From an uncultured Lachnospiraceae bacterium (GTDB lineage Bacteria; Bacillota; Clostridia; Lachnospirales; Lachnospiraceae): a stretch of DNA of 36,783 nt. Location of the stretch: the NCBI GenBank assembly GCA_949879775.1, contig CATLBW010000015.1:1-36783 (forward strand), given 5' to 3'. This document shows, piece by piece, positions 1-7,475 of this stretch. The translations under genes were made by a program, and so were the position numbers. The notes under the pieces were generated by a model. That model was given only the letters and a program-made list of their open reading frames with translations, was not told the origin of the DNA and searched no databases. Each line of letters starts with the position of its first letter. Within the stretch, counting starts at the first letter, position 1.

Positions 1-80
1 ATTCGTTCCTCTGCAAGGCAGATTTTCGACGGCGTAGCGGTGGCTACGGCTAGAAAATCTAACGTAGCAGATGAGCGAAT
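1..80. repeat. long imperfect palindrome at window edge
   Basis: The first 80 bases fold back on themselves. The outer arms ATTCG/CGAAT, middle arms GATTTTC/GAAAATC and inner arms CGTAGC/GCTACG close on a GGTG loop, with a few mismatches between them. It lies in non-coding DNA next to a transposase remnant, so it is either a dispersed palindromic (REP/MITE-like) repeat or part of an insertion-sequence end. The sequence may continue to the left of the window. Confidence 0.7.
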
Positions 81-149
81 AGACAAGTAGGTTTGGCTGA
101 ATGTGAATGATACAGTACACTAGTACAGCATTGCACAAATAACGGTGAA

Positions 150-305
150 TTAAATTGTTAATGGTATCCCTGCATATGTCCATTTGAATAGATGAGCTGT
201 AAGATTATACTGTTCTATAAAATGAAGAATGCTTTTTTCAAGTTCTTCTGTTGATGTGTAACTTTTCCTTTTAAGAGGTTTTCGATTGATGATCCCAAAC
301 CAGAT
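150..305 (-). pseudogene. IS630-family transposase, 3' remnant
   Basis: Read on the minus strand, an open frame ends at 150 and encodes about 50 residues with the look of an IS630-type DDE transposase C-terminus: IWFGIINRK, then KRKSYTSTEELEKSILHF, then FKWTYAG near the end. The family is normally about 300 to 350 aa, so only the tail remains. Similarity stops at about 305, where the plus strand begins to encode a zinc-ribbon fragment; that is the probable deletion or insertion breakpoint. The family call is by eye from the C-terminal motif only. Confidence 0.55.
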
Positions 306-378
306 TGGAAAAAATGTCCTTACTGTGGACAGATGGTTGGAGGGAATAATAGAAAAGCAGATGAAATGGAAAAGTGAA
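303..378 (+). pseudogene. zinc-ribbon fragment, duplicate of the next gene's N-terminus
   Basis: The plus strand here reads DWKKCPYCGQMVGG and stops at 376-378. The intact gene about 240 bp downstream encodes DDWKKCPYCGNEI, so this is a broken paralogue or a partial tandem duplication. It has no start codon and no first CxxC pair. Its left edge coincides with the truncated transposase, suggesting that the insertion removed the start of the gene. Confidence 0.5.
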
Positions 379-508
379 GATAGGTGCAAAATTAGGATGT
401 CATCAAAAACCAGAGCAAGGAAACAGATTCGTGAGGCAGATGGCAATGAGTCGACGGCAAAGATATTGTAAAATTTATAAATTTTGTAGAATATCAGGAG
501 GTAAAAGT

Positions 509-2401
509 GTGTTTTGTGAAAAATGTGGAAAAGAATTAAAAGACGATTGGAAGAAATGTCCTTATTGTGGCAATGAAATTTTTGAAAAAGTGGAGAATAC
601 AGAAACGAGTGCAGAAGCGGAGGATATGGAATCAGGGGACTTTGTGGTATATGAGTTACAAGGAATGCGACCTCTATACTCAAGGATTCCAATAATACCA
701 AGAATAGGAAAAATTATTACAGAAATAAAATTAGAGGGAGAAGATGTCCATATAGTCACGCAAGGTATAAAAAAAGCAGAGTGCCATTTCCGTAAACAGG
801 ATATACAAAAGATAGATATTCCTTTGTTGCCGGTTTGGACATTCGGTGATGTTATACTTTTGGCATGTTTTGGTCTTTGGGTATTTATTTTGCTTTTGAT
901 TAGTGGCATTTACATAAGCACAATCAGTAGTATAGTTGCAGTATTGTATTTCTTTAACACAATGTTCTTAAGACATGTGAGGATAAGATTAAATTCAGGA
1001 AAAACCATTAAGATTCCGATTTGCCAGAAGGAAGAGGCATTTGAACTCTTAAAGGAATTTCAGTATCCATTATCAGAGCTTGAAAAAAATGATACAAAGC
1101 AAATGTCTGATGATGAGCTGGGTAGTTGGATAATGAGAAAGTGGATTATCAGTGTGGCGCTGTTTTTAACTGCAGGTGTTGGTATGGCATTGGCTGTAGC
1201 AATGAGGGGTGACTTAGACAGTAATCTAAATGAAGCTGTGGAAACGGATGCGGATGTTGATTCTAGTGATTTAGAATGGATTCTTGGAGAAGCGGAAGAA
1301 GCGCTGATAAAATCTGGTTTTTCAATGGAAGAAGATGGGAGTTATAGCTTTTTAGAAGGGGATGTTATTGCAGCGTGCGAGGATGGGAAAGTAAGCTATG
1401 TTATGATTCAGGGCTCTGAAAATGACACCCCCGGTTTTCATGGAGTAAGAGTAGGGATGGATGTAGATAATGCAGATACCGTATTGGCGGATAAATACCA
1501 ATATACATCAGAGGAAAAAGAGGAAGGGAAAAAAGTAGTGGCATATTTTGATGCAGAATCAAGCATTTGCATTTTATTATATAGTGATGTGGATGGGGAT
1601 ACTGCTGGAAGTATTACCGAAATTTATGCAGTCTGGTATTCGGAAGAGAAGCTTCAGGAACTGTATGGAGGAGAAAACGGAGAAACGCAGGAAAATATAC
1701 AGGAGGAGCCAAAGGAGGAGCAGACAACAGTAAATACGCAGAAAAAGGAGGAATCCGAGGAACAGCCAGAAAATCAATCCCAGGAATATATTTTTTCTGA
1801 CAGTAACAGCAGATACCTTTCCGAGGAAGAAATAAGGAGCATAGATGCGGATAAACTCAGAATTGCAAGAAATGAAATATTTGCAAGGCATGGTTACATA
1901 TTTAATGATGAGGAATTAAGTCAGTATTTTAACAGCACTTCATGGTATGATGGGACAATTCCGTCAGACCAGTTTGATATGGATGCGGTACTGAATGATT
2001 TTGAAAAGAAAAATATAGAATTAATCGAGAGAGCAGAAAATGAAGCGGATGGTACAAGTGTACAAAATTCAGAACAATTTGTTATTCCGGCGGGCACTTA
2101 TGTAAACAATGAATTATTTGAAGACCATCAGGCGTTAATGAAACTTACTTATTATGAGGGCGATGAAGTTGGAGTGGAATTTTTTACAGAGCCACGGTTA
2201 AACGGTATTAATCTGTATGGAGCTAAAATAGATGACAGAACGATACAGGTAACAGAAGAATATGAAGGTATTATAGTTACGCTTACCTGGGACAGTGAAA
2301 CTGAAGTAACGGCTGTATCCTCTGGTGAATTTACAGGAATGGATAGCAGTCTGTTTGATGATATGACAAATGCGCATTATTCATTCGTGACAGGGAACTA
2401 A
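509..2401 (+). CDS. zinc-ribbon, membrane-anchored YARHG-domain protein
   Basis: A 630-residue protein starting at GTG 509, preceded by CAGGAGG with 6 to 7 nt spacing; a longer frame from 374 lacks a good site. Cys3/Cys6 and Cys17/Cys20 form a zinc ribbon of the zinc_ribbon_2 type. Hydrophobic stretches at about 116-149 and 212-233 are membrane segments. A Glu/Gln-rich linker (about 385-425) leads to a YARHG domain at about 435-508, including ARHGYIF. YARHG domains are typically extracytoplasmic in Firmicutes; the function is unknown. The probable topology is zinc ribbon in the cytoplasm and YARHG outside. The gene is AT-rich compared with the next block, and a remnant of a paralogue lies just upstream. 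No partner gene is obvious. Confidence 0.85.
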   Translation: MFCEKCGKELKDDWKKCPYCGNEIFEKVENTETSAEAEDMESGDFVVYELQGMRPLYSRIPIIPRIGKIITEIKLEGEDVHIVTQGIKKAECHFRKQDIQKIDIPLLPVWTFGDVILLACFGLWVFILLLISGIYISTISSIVAVLYFFNTMFLRHVRIRLNSGKTIKIPICQKEEAFELLKEFQYPLSELEKNDTKQMSDDELGSWIMRKWIISVALFLTAGVGMALAVAMRGDLDSNLNEAVETDADVDSSDLEWILGEAEEALIKSGFSMEEDGSYSFLEGDVIAACEDGKVSYVMIQGSENDTPGFHGVRVGMDVDNADTVLADKYQYTSEEKEEGKKVVAYFDAESSICILLYSDVDGDTAGSITEIYAVWYSEEKLQELYGGENGETQENIQEEPKEEQTTVNTQKKEESEEQPENQSQEYIFSDSNSRYLSEEEIRSIDADKLRIARNEIFARHGYIFNDEELSQYFNSTSWYDGTIPSDQFDMDAVLNDFEKKNIELIERAENEADGTSVQNSEQFVIPAGTYVNNELFEDHQALMKLTYYEGDEVGVEFFTEPRLNGINLYGAKIDDRTIQVTEEYEGIIVTLTWDSETEVTAVSSGEFTGMDSSLFDDMTNAHYSFVTGN

Positions 2402-2525
2402 CAAAAATTATTAAAAAGGAATGCCTTCGATTATTTAAAAACAGAAAATTTGTCGTTTAAGGATTGTTGAATTTTTGAAAGATACAAGATATTCAATTAC
2501 ATATTATAATAATGAACCCATATCA

Positions 2526-2552
2526 GGCAGGGAGGACAAAAACCTCCCTGCC
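2526..2552 (+). terminator. strong hairpin, terminator or leader attenuator
   Basis: A perfect 10-bp stem, GGCAGGGAGG/CCTCCCTGCC, with a 7-nt A-rich loop and followed by ATTTT. It may end transcription of the YARHG gene, which stops 125 bp upstream, or act in the leader of the DUF932 block. The U-tract is short, so termination is not certain. Confidence 0.6.
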
Positions 2553-2658
2553 ATTTTCACGCCCAAAAGGAGGGATGCCGGAAACAAAAAACAGGACAGC
2601 CACAGAAACACAGTAACCCATAAAAAACAAACCAAGCAACAGGAAAGAGGTGAACACA

Positions 2659-2733
2659 ATGAAAGGACTGGAAATCGCAATAATAATCATCGGATGCGGA
2701 ATGAAAATCCTCGAAGTCTTAGAAGAATGCTGA
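2659..2733 (+). CDS. possible 24-residue hydrophobic peptide
   Basis: ATG 2659 follows AGGAAAGAGG with 8-nt spacing and opens a 24-codon frame with a hydrophobic run EIAIIIIG near its start, ending at TGA 2731-2733. It sits between a strong hairpin and the DUF932 gene. The good ribosome binding site and the single hydrophobic stretch make a small membrane peptide or a leader peptide possible. Nothing else supports it, and chance cannot be excluded. Confidence 0.35.
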   Translation: MKGLEIAIIIIGCGMKILEVLEEC

Positions 2734-2813
2734 CAGGGGAAGCAAACGCCGCAGGCAAGACACAGACAGTTAGGAAAGCACAGGAAAACAACCACAGGAA
2801 GGAGAGAAACATT

Positions 2814-3746
2814 ATGGCAGCAAATGTAGAAACCATGTTCTATGCAAGGGAAACGCCGTGGCACGGATTGGGGACAAAGGTCGCCACCGCCCTGACATCG
2901 GAAGATGCCCTGCGCCTTGCGGGGCTTGACTGGAACGTCCTGCAGGAGCCAATCTACACGGAATGCGGGGAAAAGATTGAAGGGTTCAAGGCAAACGTAA
3001 GGGATTCCGACAGGAAAGCGTTAGGCGTGGTCACAGACCGTTATAAAATCATTCAGAATGGGGAGGCGTTCGCATTCACGGACAGCCTCTTAGGGGAGGG
3101 CGTGCGCTACGAGACGGCGGGCTCCCTAATGGGCGGCAGGAAGGTATGGCTCTTAGCCCACCTGCCCCACGAATACATCATTTCAGGAGAGCGCATCAGC
3201 CCCTACCTGGTGTTCTCCAACACCCATGACGGTTCCGGCGCGGTCCGGGTTGCGCTAACGCCCATCCGGGTCGTGTGCAGCAACACCTTAAACCTTGCGC
3301 TCGCCACGGCAAAACGCTCCTGGTCGATGGTGCACACCGGGAACGTCAAGGACAGGCTGAAAGAAGCGGGCGACACGCTGTTCCTTGCGGGGAAATATAT
3401 GGAAAGCCTTGGGAAGGAGTTTGAACGCCTCCGCGCAGTGAAGCTCACGGACAAACAGGTTCTTGATTACATAGAAGTCCTCCTGCCCTCCGAGGACGGC
3501 GCAACGCCCCAGCAGGCAAGGAACATGGCGAGGCTCAGGGAGGACCTGAAGGCGCGCTACTTTGACGCTCCTGATTTGCAGGACGTCGGGAAGAACGCGT
3601 ACCGTTTCATAAACGCAGTCTCCGACTTCGCCACCCATGCCCAGCCATTGCGCAGGTCGGCGAACTACAGGGAAACCCTTTTCTCCAAGACCGTGGAGGG
3701 CAACCCCCTGATTGACAGGGCGTACCAGATGGCAAGCGCCGCGTAA
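2814..3746 (+). CDS. DUF932 family protein
   Basis: A 310-residue protein of the DUF932 (phage/plasmid-like TIGR03299) family, recognised from the N-terminal ETPWHGLGTKV, the LGVVTDRYKIIQNGEAF region and the SNTHDGSGAVRVALTPIRVVC segment. ATG 2814 is chosen because AGGAAGGAG lies 7 to 8 nt upstream; the open frame extends to 2475 with no site. The family is widespread on mobile elements and often sits beside recombination genes, but has no established biochemical role. It is the first large gene of a block running to about 7240 with higher GC and different codon choice from the genes on either side. Confidence 0.88.
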   Translation: MAANVETMFYARETPWHGLGTKVATALTSEDALRLAGLDWNVLQEPIYTECGEKIEGFKANVRDSDRKALGVVTDRYKIIQNGEAFAFTDSLLGEGVRYETAGSLMGGRKVWLLAHLPHEYIISGERISPYLVFSNTHDGSGAVRVALTPIRVVCSNTLNLALATAKRSWSMVHTGNVKDRLKEAGDTLFLAGKYMESLGKEFERLRAVKLTDKQVLDYIEVLLPSEDGATPQQARNMARLREDLKARYFDAPDLQDVGKNAYRFINAVSDFATHAQPLRRSANYRETLFSKTVEGNPLIDRAYQMASAA

Positions 3747-3769
3747 ACAATTATGGGAGGAGCCTGGAT

Positions 3770-4168
3770 ATGCAGGAAAGAAAGGATTCTGAAATAGATA
3801 AAAGTGAGGATTCTGGAATGGAAACAGAAAAGCTGGCGCAGACCTTCCGCTGGAAGATTACAGCAGAAATGCGCCTGTTCAGGGAGCGCGCCATGCAGAT
3901 GGAAAAAGAGGAAATCTTTGCAGACGCATACCGCATAGACTGCACCATACGCATTTATGAAATCCTCTTGGAATTAAGCGCAAGGCTGGGGAAATCCGAA
4001 CTGGAAGGCTGCATAAACATGGGCAGCCTCCTGGACTTCCTCTATGAAAGCTGGCTGAAAGAGCCGGATTCGCAGGAAGAAGAACTGGAACATAGTCTAT
4101 GCTCCATAATTAACGGCATTGCTACAGGTTTAGGGAAAAATTGCGGAAGACAAAGAAAGGCGGGATAA
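3770..4168 (+). CDS. small acidic protein of the recombination block, unrecognised
   Basis: A 132-residue protein starting at ATG 3770 behind GGGAGGAG. The first 20 or so residues are charged and low-complexity; the remainder is predicted helical (FRWKITAEMRLFRERAM, EIFADAYRID), followed by an acidic stretch. It lies 23 bp after the DUF932 gene and ends 3 bp before the exonuclease gene, so it is surely co-transcribed with them. The helical EEIFADAYRI segment recalls the DUF3848 family, but this is too weak to name it. No catalytic motif is seen. Confidence 0.7.
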   Translation: MQERKDSEIDKSEDSGMETEKLAQTFRWKITAEMRLFRERAMQMEKEEIFADAYRIDCTIRIYEILLELSARLGKSELEGCINMGSLLDFLYESWLKEPDSQEEELEHSLCSIINGIATGLGKNCGRQRKAG

Positions 4169-4171
4169 AAT

Positions 4172-5098
4172 ATGAAGAAACTGACAGCGGCAAAGGGGCT
4201 TGCCCATGACGAATGGCTCCGGTGGAGGAAACTTGGGCTCGGCGGCTCCGACGCGGGGGCGGTCTGCGGGCTCAACCCCTACCGGACAGCCCTGGAGGTC
4301 TACCTCGACAAAACCTCTGAAAGCGTGGAAGACACAGACAATGAGGCGATGCGCCAGGGCAGGGAATTTGAGGAATATGTGGCAAAGAGGTTCACGGAAG
4401 CCACGGGGAAGAAAGCGCGCAGGGCAAACTTCATGTACTGCGACGAAAAGAACCCCTTCATGCTTGCTGACGTTGACCGCATGGTTGTGGGCGAAAACGC
4501 AGGGCTGGAATGCAAGACTGCAAGCCCCTACATGGAGGACAAATGGAAGGACGGGAAGATACCGTTGTCCTACCTGATACAGTGCCATCACTATATGTCC
4601 GTCTGCAATGCAGACGCATGGTACATAGCCGTTCTGATCTACGGCAGGGAGTTCAAATGGCACAGGATAGAGCGGGACGAAAAGATGATTTCCGACCTCG
4701 TAAAGATAGAAAAGGACTTCTGGGAAAACTGCGTCTTAAAGAATCAGCTTCCGCAGCCGGACGGCTCCGAACTGTGCGACAGCGTGATAGCGGAATATTT
4801 CAAAAACGCCACGGCGCAGACCGTCCCCCTTGCCGGGTTTGACGCAAAGCTGGGGCGCAGGCAGGAGCTTGCCGGGGAAATCGCAAAACTTGAGGCGGAG
4901 AAAAGGAAGATCGAGCAGGAAGTGAAGATGTACCTCGGGGAGGCGGAGCTTGCCGAGAACAGGAATTACCGCGTGTCATGGAAAGCGGTGGCAAGCAGCC
5001 GCTTGGACGAGAAAAGGCTCAAAGAGGAACGCCCGGAAATCTACGCACAGTACCAGAGGACCATCCAAAGCAGGAGGTTCACGGTAAAGGCGGCATAG
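4172..5098 (+). CDS. YqaJ-type viral recombinase exonuclease
   Basis: A 308-residue protein of the YqaJ/lambda-exonuclease family, expected to resect double-stranded DNA 5' to 3' to give single strands for an annealing protein. Visible motifs are GGSDAG (24-29), RQGREFEE (61-68, conserved Glu), LADVD (98-102) and LECK (112-115). Together these form the PD-(D/E)XK active site, with the downstream QCHHYM (137-142). The C-terminal third is coiled-coil-like (LEAEKRKIEQEV). It starts 3 bp after the preceding gene. The Rad52-like annealing protein is encoded next, so the two probably form a two-component recombination system. Confidence 0.88.
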   Translation: MKKLTAAKGLAHDEWLRWRKLGLGGSDAGAVCGLNPYRTALEVYLDKTSESVEDTDNEAMRQGREFEEYVAKRFTEATGKKARRANFMYCDEKNPFMLADVDRMVVGENAGLECKTASPYMEDKWKDGKIPLSYLIQCHHYMSVCNADAWYIAVLIYGREFKWHRIERDEKMISDLVKIEKDFWENCVLKNQLPQPDGSELCDSVIAEYFKNATAQTVPLAGFDAKLGRRQELAGEIAKLEAEKRKIEQEVKMYLGEAELAENRNYRVSWKAVASSRLDEKRLKEERPEIYAQYQRTIQSRRFTVKAA

Positions 5099-5129
5099 GG
5101 AAAATAAATTTAATAAACAGCACATAACC

Positions 5130-5229
5130 GGGGCGGATGCGCCGGGGAGAAAAGATGGCAGACGTGGAATTGCCAAATATCGGAATCCATACATTCTGCC
5201 AATCAACATATCCCCAAAGCGTCCGCCCC
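5130..5229 (+). other. long-range inverted repeat between exonuclease and annealase genes
   Basis: GGGGCGGATGC (5130-5140) pairs with GCGTCCGCCCC (5219-5229) over 11 positions with one G-U, enclosing 78 nt. The right arm ends 23 bp before the ATG of the next gene and lies close to its ribosome binding site. In RNA this could be a conserved leader structure affecting translation of the annealing protein. A 39-codon frame (5155-5274, site GGGGAG) lies inside and overlaps the next gene. Confidence 0.5.
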
Positions 5230-5274
5230 ATGTTTATAGGAAAGGAAAAGAAATGCCGGCAGACATGGAATTAA
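5155..5274 (+). CDS. possible 39-residue peptide
   Basis: ATG 5155 follows GCCGGGGAG and opens a 39-codon frame ending at TAA 5272-5274, overlapping the start of the annealase gene by 22 bp. Its composition is unremarkable and no family is recognised. Most of the frame lies within the loop of a long inverted repeat, so this may be structured leader RNA rather than a gene. Confidence 0.25.
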   Translation: MADVELPNIGIHTFCQSTYPQSVRPMFIGKEKKCRQTWN

Positions 5275-6062
5275 AGGAAGAACTTGCGAAAAAGGCAGAG
5301 GGGATTAAAAAAGCGGACAGCCGAAAAAAGCCCGCATCCGGAACGCCAGCGCAGAAGGCAAATGCCGGGTGTCCCACAATCCGGCTCCTGCGCGCGGATG
5401 AAATCGAATGCCGCGTGTCAACAATCAGCGAAAAAGGGCTAAGCCTCCTGCTGTTCAAGGACGCGAGGGTGGACCAGAGAATCCTTGACGAGACGTTCAC
5501 GCCCTTCGGGTGGAGGCGCACGCACCAGAGCATCGACGGAAAGCTGTACTGCACGGTCGAGGTATGGGATGAGGGGAAGGGGCAGTGGATCGCCAAGCAG
5601 GACGTGGGGACGGAAAGCCACTCCGAAAAAGAAAAGGGGCAGGCTTCCGATTCCTTCAAGCGCGCCTGCTTCAACTGGGGCGTGGGCAGGGAATTATACA
5701 CAGCCCCATTCATCTGGATTCCTCCGGAACTCGTAAAAATAGAAAAGAACGGCGACCGTTTCCTTACAAGAGACAGGTTCACGGTGCAGGCAATCGCCTA
5801 CAACAGCCGACGGGAAATCTCGGCATTGTCCATCGCAAACGGCAGGGGAAAGAAAGTATATGAATTAAAGGAAAAGCCAGACTTAACGGGAATCACGGAA
5901 ATGCAGATGGCGGCGCTGGAAAAAGAACTGAAGCGCACCGGGGTCACAATGGCGGCGGTCCTTGAACGGTACGGCATCGGGGAGCCGGGGCAGATGACGC
6001 AGGAGACATTCACAAAGGCGATCAGCGGCTTAAAGAAGACGAAAGACAGGGAGGCGGCATAG
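5253..6062 (+). CDS. Rad52-like single-strand annealing protein
   Basis: A 269-residue protein of the Rad52/22-like phage single-strand annealing family. Recognisable segments are RVSTISEKGLSLLLFKDAR (54-72), FTPFGWRRTH (82-91), the central KGQASDSFKRACF (128-140) and NWGVGRELY (141-149). Such proteins anneal complementary strands exposed by an exonuclease; the YqaJ protein is encoded just upstream. ATG 5253 follows AGGAAAGGAAAAG. The first 40 residues are basic and low-complexity, and the last 60 or so residues form a helical tail, as in related proteins. The pair suggests annealing-based recombination in maintenance or exchange of the element. Confidence 0.85.
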   Translation: MPADMELKEELAKKAEGIKKADSRKKPASGTPAQKANAGCPTIRLLRADEIECRVSTISEKGLSLLLFKDARVDQRILDETFTPFGWRRTHQSIDGKLYCTVEVWDEGKGQWIAKQDVGTESHSEKEKGQASDSFKRACFNWGVGRELYTAPFIWIPPELVKIEKNGDRFLTRDRFTVQAIAYNSRREISALSIANGRGKKVYELKEKPDLTGITEMQMAALEKELKRTGVTMAAVLERYGIGEPGQMTQETFTKAISGLKKTKDREAA

Positions 6063-6118
6063 GCTCCGCGCGCAAAGATAACGGGCCACGGAAATAAAAC
6101 GGAAGGACGGAAGAAGGA

Positions 6119-6370
6119 ATGGGAAAATGGAGCGTTGAGCTGATATATGCGGTGGGAATCACAGCGTCCGGCATTGAGGCGGAAAACGGCGGGGAAGCAA
6201 TTCGCAGGGCAAGGGAATTTGTGGAGGGAGGCATGGCGGGCCTCCCGCCCGGGGTTTCCGTCAGGGAAAAAGAGCCGGAATATGACAAAACCGCTTATGT
6301 GCAGAAAGAAGGACAGGCTGCCGCGGATGCAGCCGGGAAAGGAAGAAGACATGGAATACGAAAAATTTAA
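6119..6370 (+). CDS. small element protein upstream of DUF5688
   Basis: An 83-residue protein beginning at ATG 6119 after GGAAGGACGGAAGAAGG. It opens with WSVELIYAVGITASGIEAE followed by GGEAIRRARE, the beta-strand plus helix pattern of small phage-type proteins. Its 3' end overlaps the start of the DUF5688 gene by 20 bp, implying translational coupling. The last 25 residues are low-complexity. Function unknown. Confidence 0.55.
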   Translation: MGKWSVELIYAVGITASGIEAENGGEAIRRAREFVEGGMAGLPPGVSVREKEPEYDKTAYVQKEGQAAADAAGKGRRHGIRKI

Positions 6371-7238
6371 GGAAGAAATTAGGGAAAGGATGCAGGAAAG
6401 GTTAGGCGCGGGGACGGAAGTTTCCTTCCATGACCTGCAACGGAACAACGGCGCGGAAACGGATGGGCTGGAAGTGCGGGAAGAAAGCGCCGCAGCCGCT
6501 CCCGTCTTTCATCTGGATGAATTATATGGAAACTACTGCAAAAGCGGCAGCATGGAGGAAACAGTCGGAAGGGCGTTAAAGACGCTGGAGGAAAAGCCCC
6601 CGGTTGACATTGGGGCAGTCCCCAAAACGTGGGAGGCGGCAAAAGGGAGAATCCGGGCAGGGCTTGTGCATTACGGATGGAACAGGGAAGCCTTAAAAGG
6701 AATCCCGCACAGGAAGTTCTTAAACCTTGCCGTGACGTACCGTGTGGAACTGCCGGAATCCGAAGGCTTTCAGGCGGGAATCCGCATAAACAGAAGCCTC
6801 ATGGAACTGTGGGGAGCCATGGAAGAACAACTATACATGGAGGCGATGGAGAACTTGGAAAAAGAGCCTTACAATATCCAGCCGATTGCCAAGCTGCTGG
6901 GCGGGATGGCAGGCATACCAGCCGAGGCAATGCGGGAGCTCCCGGAAGAAGTGACAAAACAGCATGTCCTTTCAAATGAAAGCTGCCGTTACGGTGCAGC
7001 CGGGATGCTGCGCCAAGACTTAATGGAAAGGTTCGCAGAACAGGCGGGGGGAAACTTCTATATCCTCCCAAGCTCCATCCACGACCTGATACTCCTGCCG
7101 GACGACGGTTCCGTAAGCGCGGAATACCTGAAAGAGATGGTGCAGGAGGTAAACAAAAGCGTGGTTGCCCGGGAGGAATGGCTTTCGGAGGATGTCTATT
7201 ACTATAAATGTGGGGAAAAGAAGGTCAGGATAGCTTGA
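6351..7238 (+). CDS. DUF5688 family protein
   Basis: A 295-residue protein matching the DUF5688 family of Lachnospiraceae by the N-terminal MEYEKFKEEI, a central PVFHLDELYGNYCKSGSM segment and the C-terminal NFYILPSSIHDLILLPDDG. ATG 6351 follows GGGAAAGGAAGAAG. A longer open frame from 6147 has no site and overlaps the small gene in another frame, so it is not used. These proteins recur, often in many copies, in accessory regions of gut Clostridia and have no known activity. It is the last gene of the GC-rich block. Confidence 0.85.
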   Translation: MEYEKFKEEIRERMQERLGAGTEVSFHDLQRNNGAETDGLEVREESAAAAPVFHLDELYGNYCKSGSMEETVGRALKTLEEKPPVDIGAVPKTWEAAKGRIRAGLVHYGWNREALKGIPHRKFLNLAVTYRVELPESEGFQAGIRINRSLMELWGAMEEQLYMEAMENLEKEPYNIQPIAKLLGGMAGIPAEAMRELPEEVTKQHVLSNESCRYGAAGMLRQDLMERFAEQAGGNFYILPSSIHDLILLPDDGSVSAEYLKEMVQEVNKSVVAREEWLSEDVYYYKCGEKKVRIA

Positions 7239-7475
7239 CTGGGCATGGCGCATTTCCCCTTTTCCCTGACTTCCCTTGGATAAGGCCATGTCATATATTT
7301 AGTAACATGCCAAATTATGTTATGCGGATTAAGCATGGCATATATTTAAAAAGGCGGGAAGGGTTAATGGGATGAAAAATATGGGAAACGGAAATGATAT
7401 AGGAGTTGTGTTTCCGGCATTTTCAAAGTATAATAAAAAAAGAATTTACAGCAGGATAGAAAGCGGGTGGGATAT
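7239..7475. promoter_or_regulatory. intergenic region with direct and inverted repeats
   Basis: This gap has no gene. A 14-bp motif, ATGKCATATATTTA, occurs twice (7288-7301 and 7335-7348), and TAACAT/ATGTTA (7303-7308 and 7317-7322) forms an inverted repeat between the copies. Composition shifts here from the GC-rich block to AT-rich DNA. It is a plausible control region for the Rpn-type gene, but no convincing -35/-10 pair was found. Confidence 0.35.

Noticed and set aside
374-508. N-terminal extension of the YARHG gene, with a short match (KIGAKLGCHQKPE) to DUF2085 proteins
   Set aside because: The match stops after about 13 residues, the invariant downstream Cys pattern is missing, and the GTG at 509 has a proper ribosome binding site. 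Probably chance or a tiny fragment.
4130-4663. 177-codon minus-strand frame within the exonuclease gene
   Set aside because: It is a shadow of a GC-rich real gene with clear family motifs on the other strand; low-complexity product, no ribosome binding site.
5798-6448. 216-codon minus-strand frame
   Set aside because: It overlaps three plus-strand genes with recognisable families or coupling and shows a Ser/Phe-rich shadow composition.
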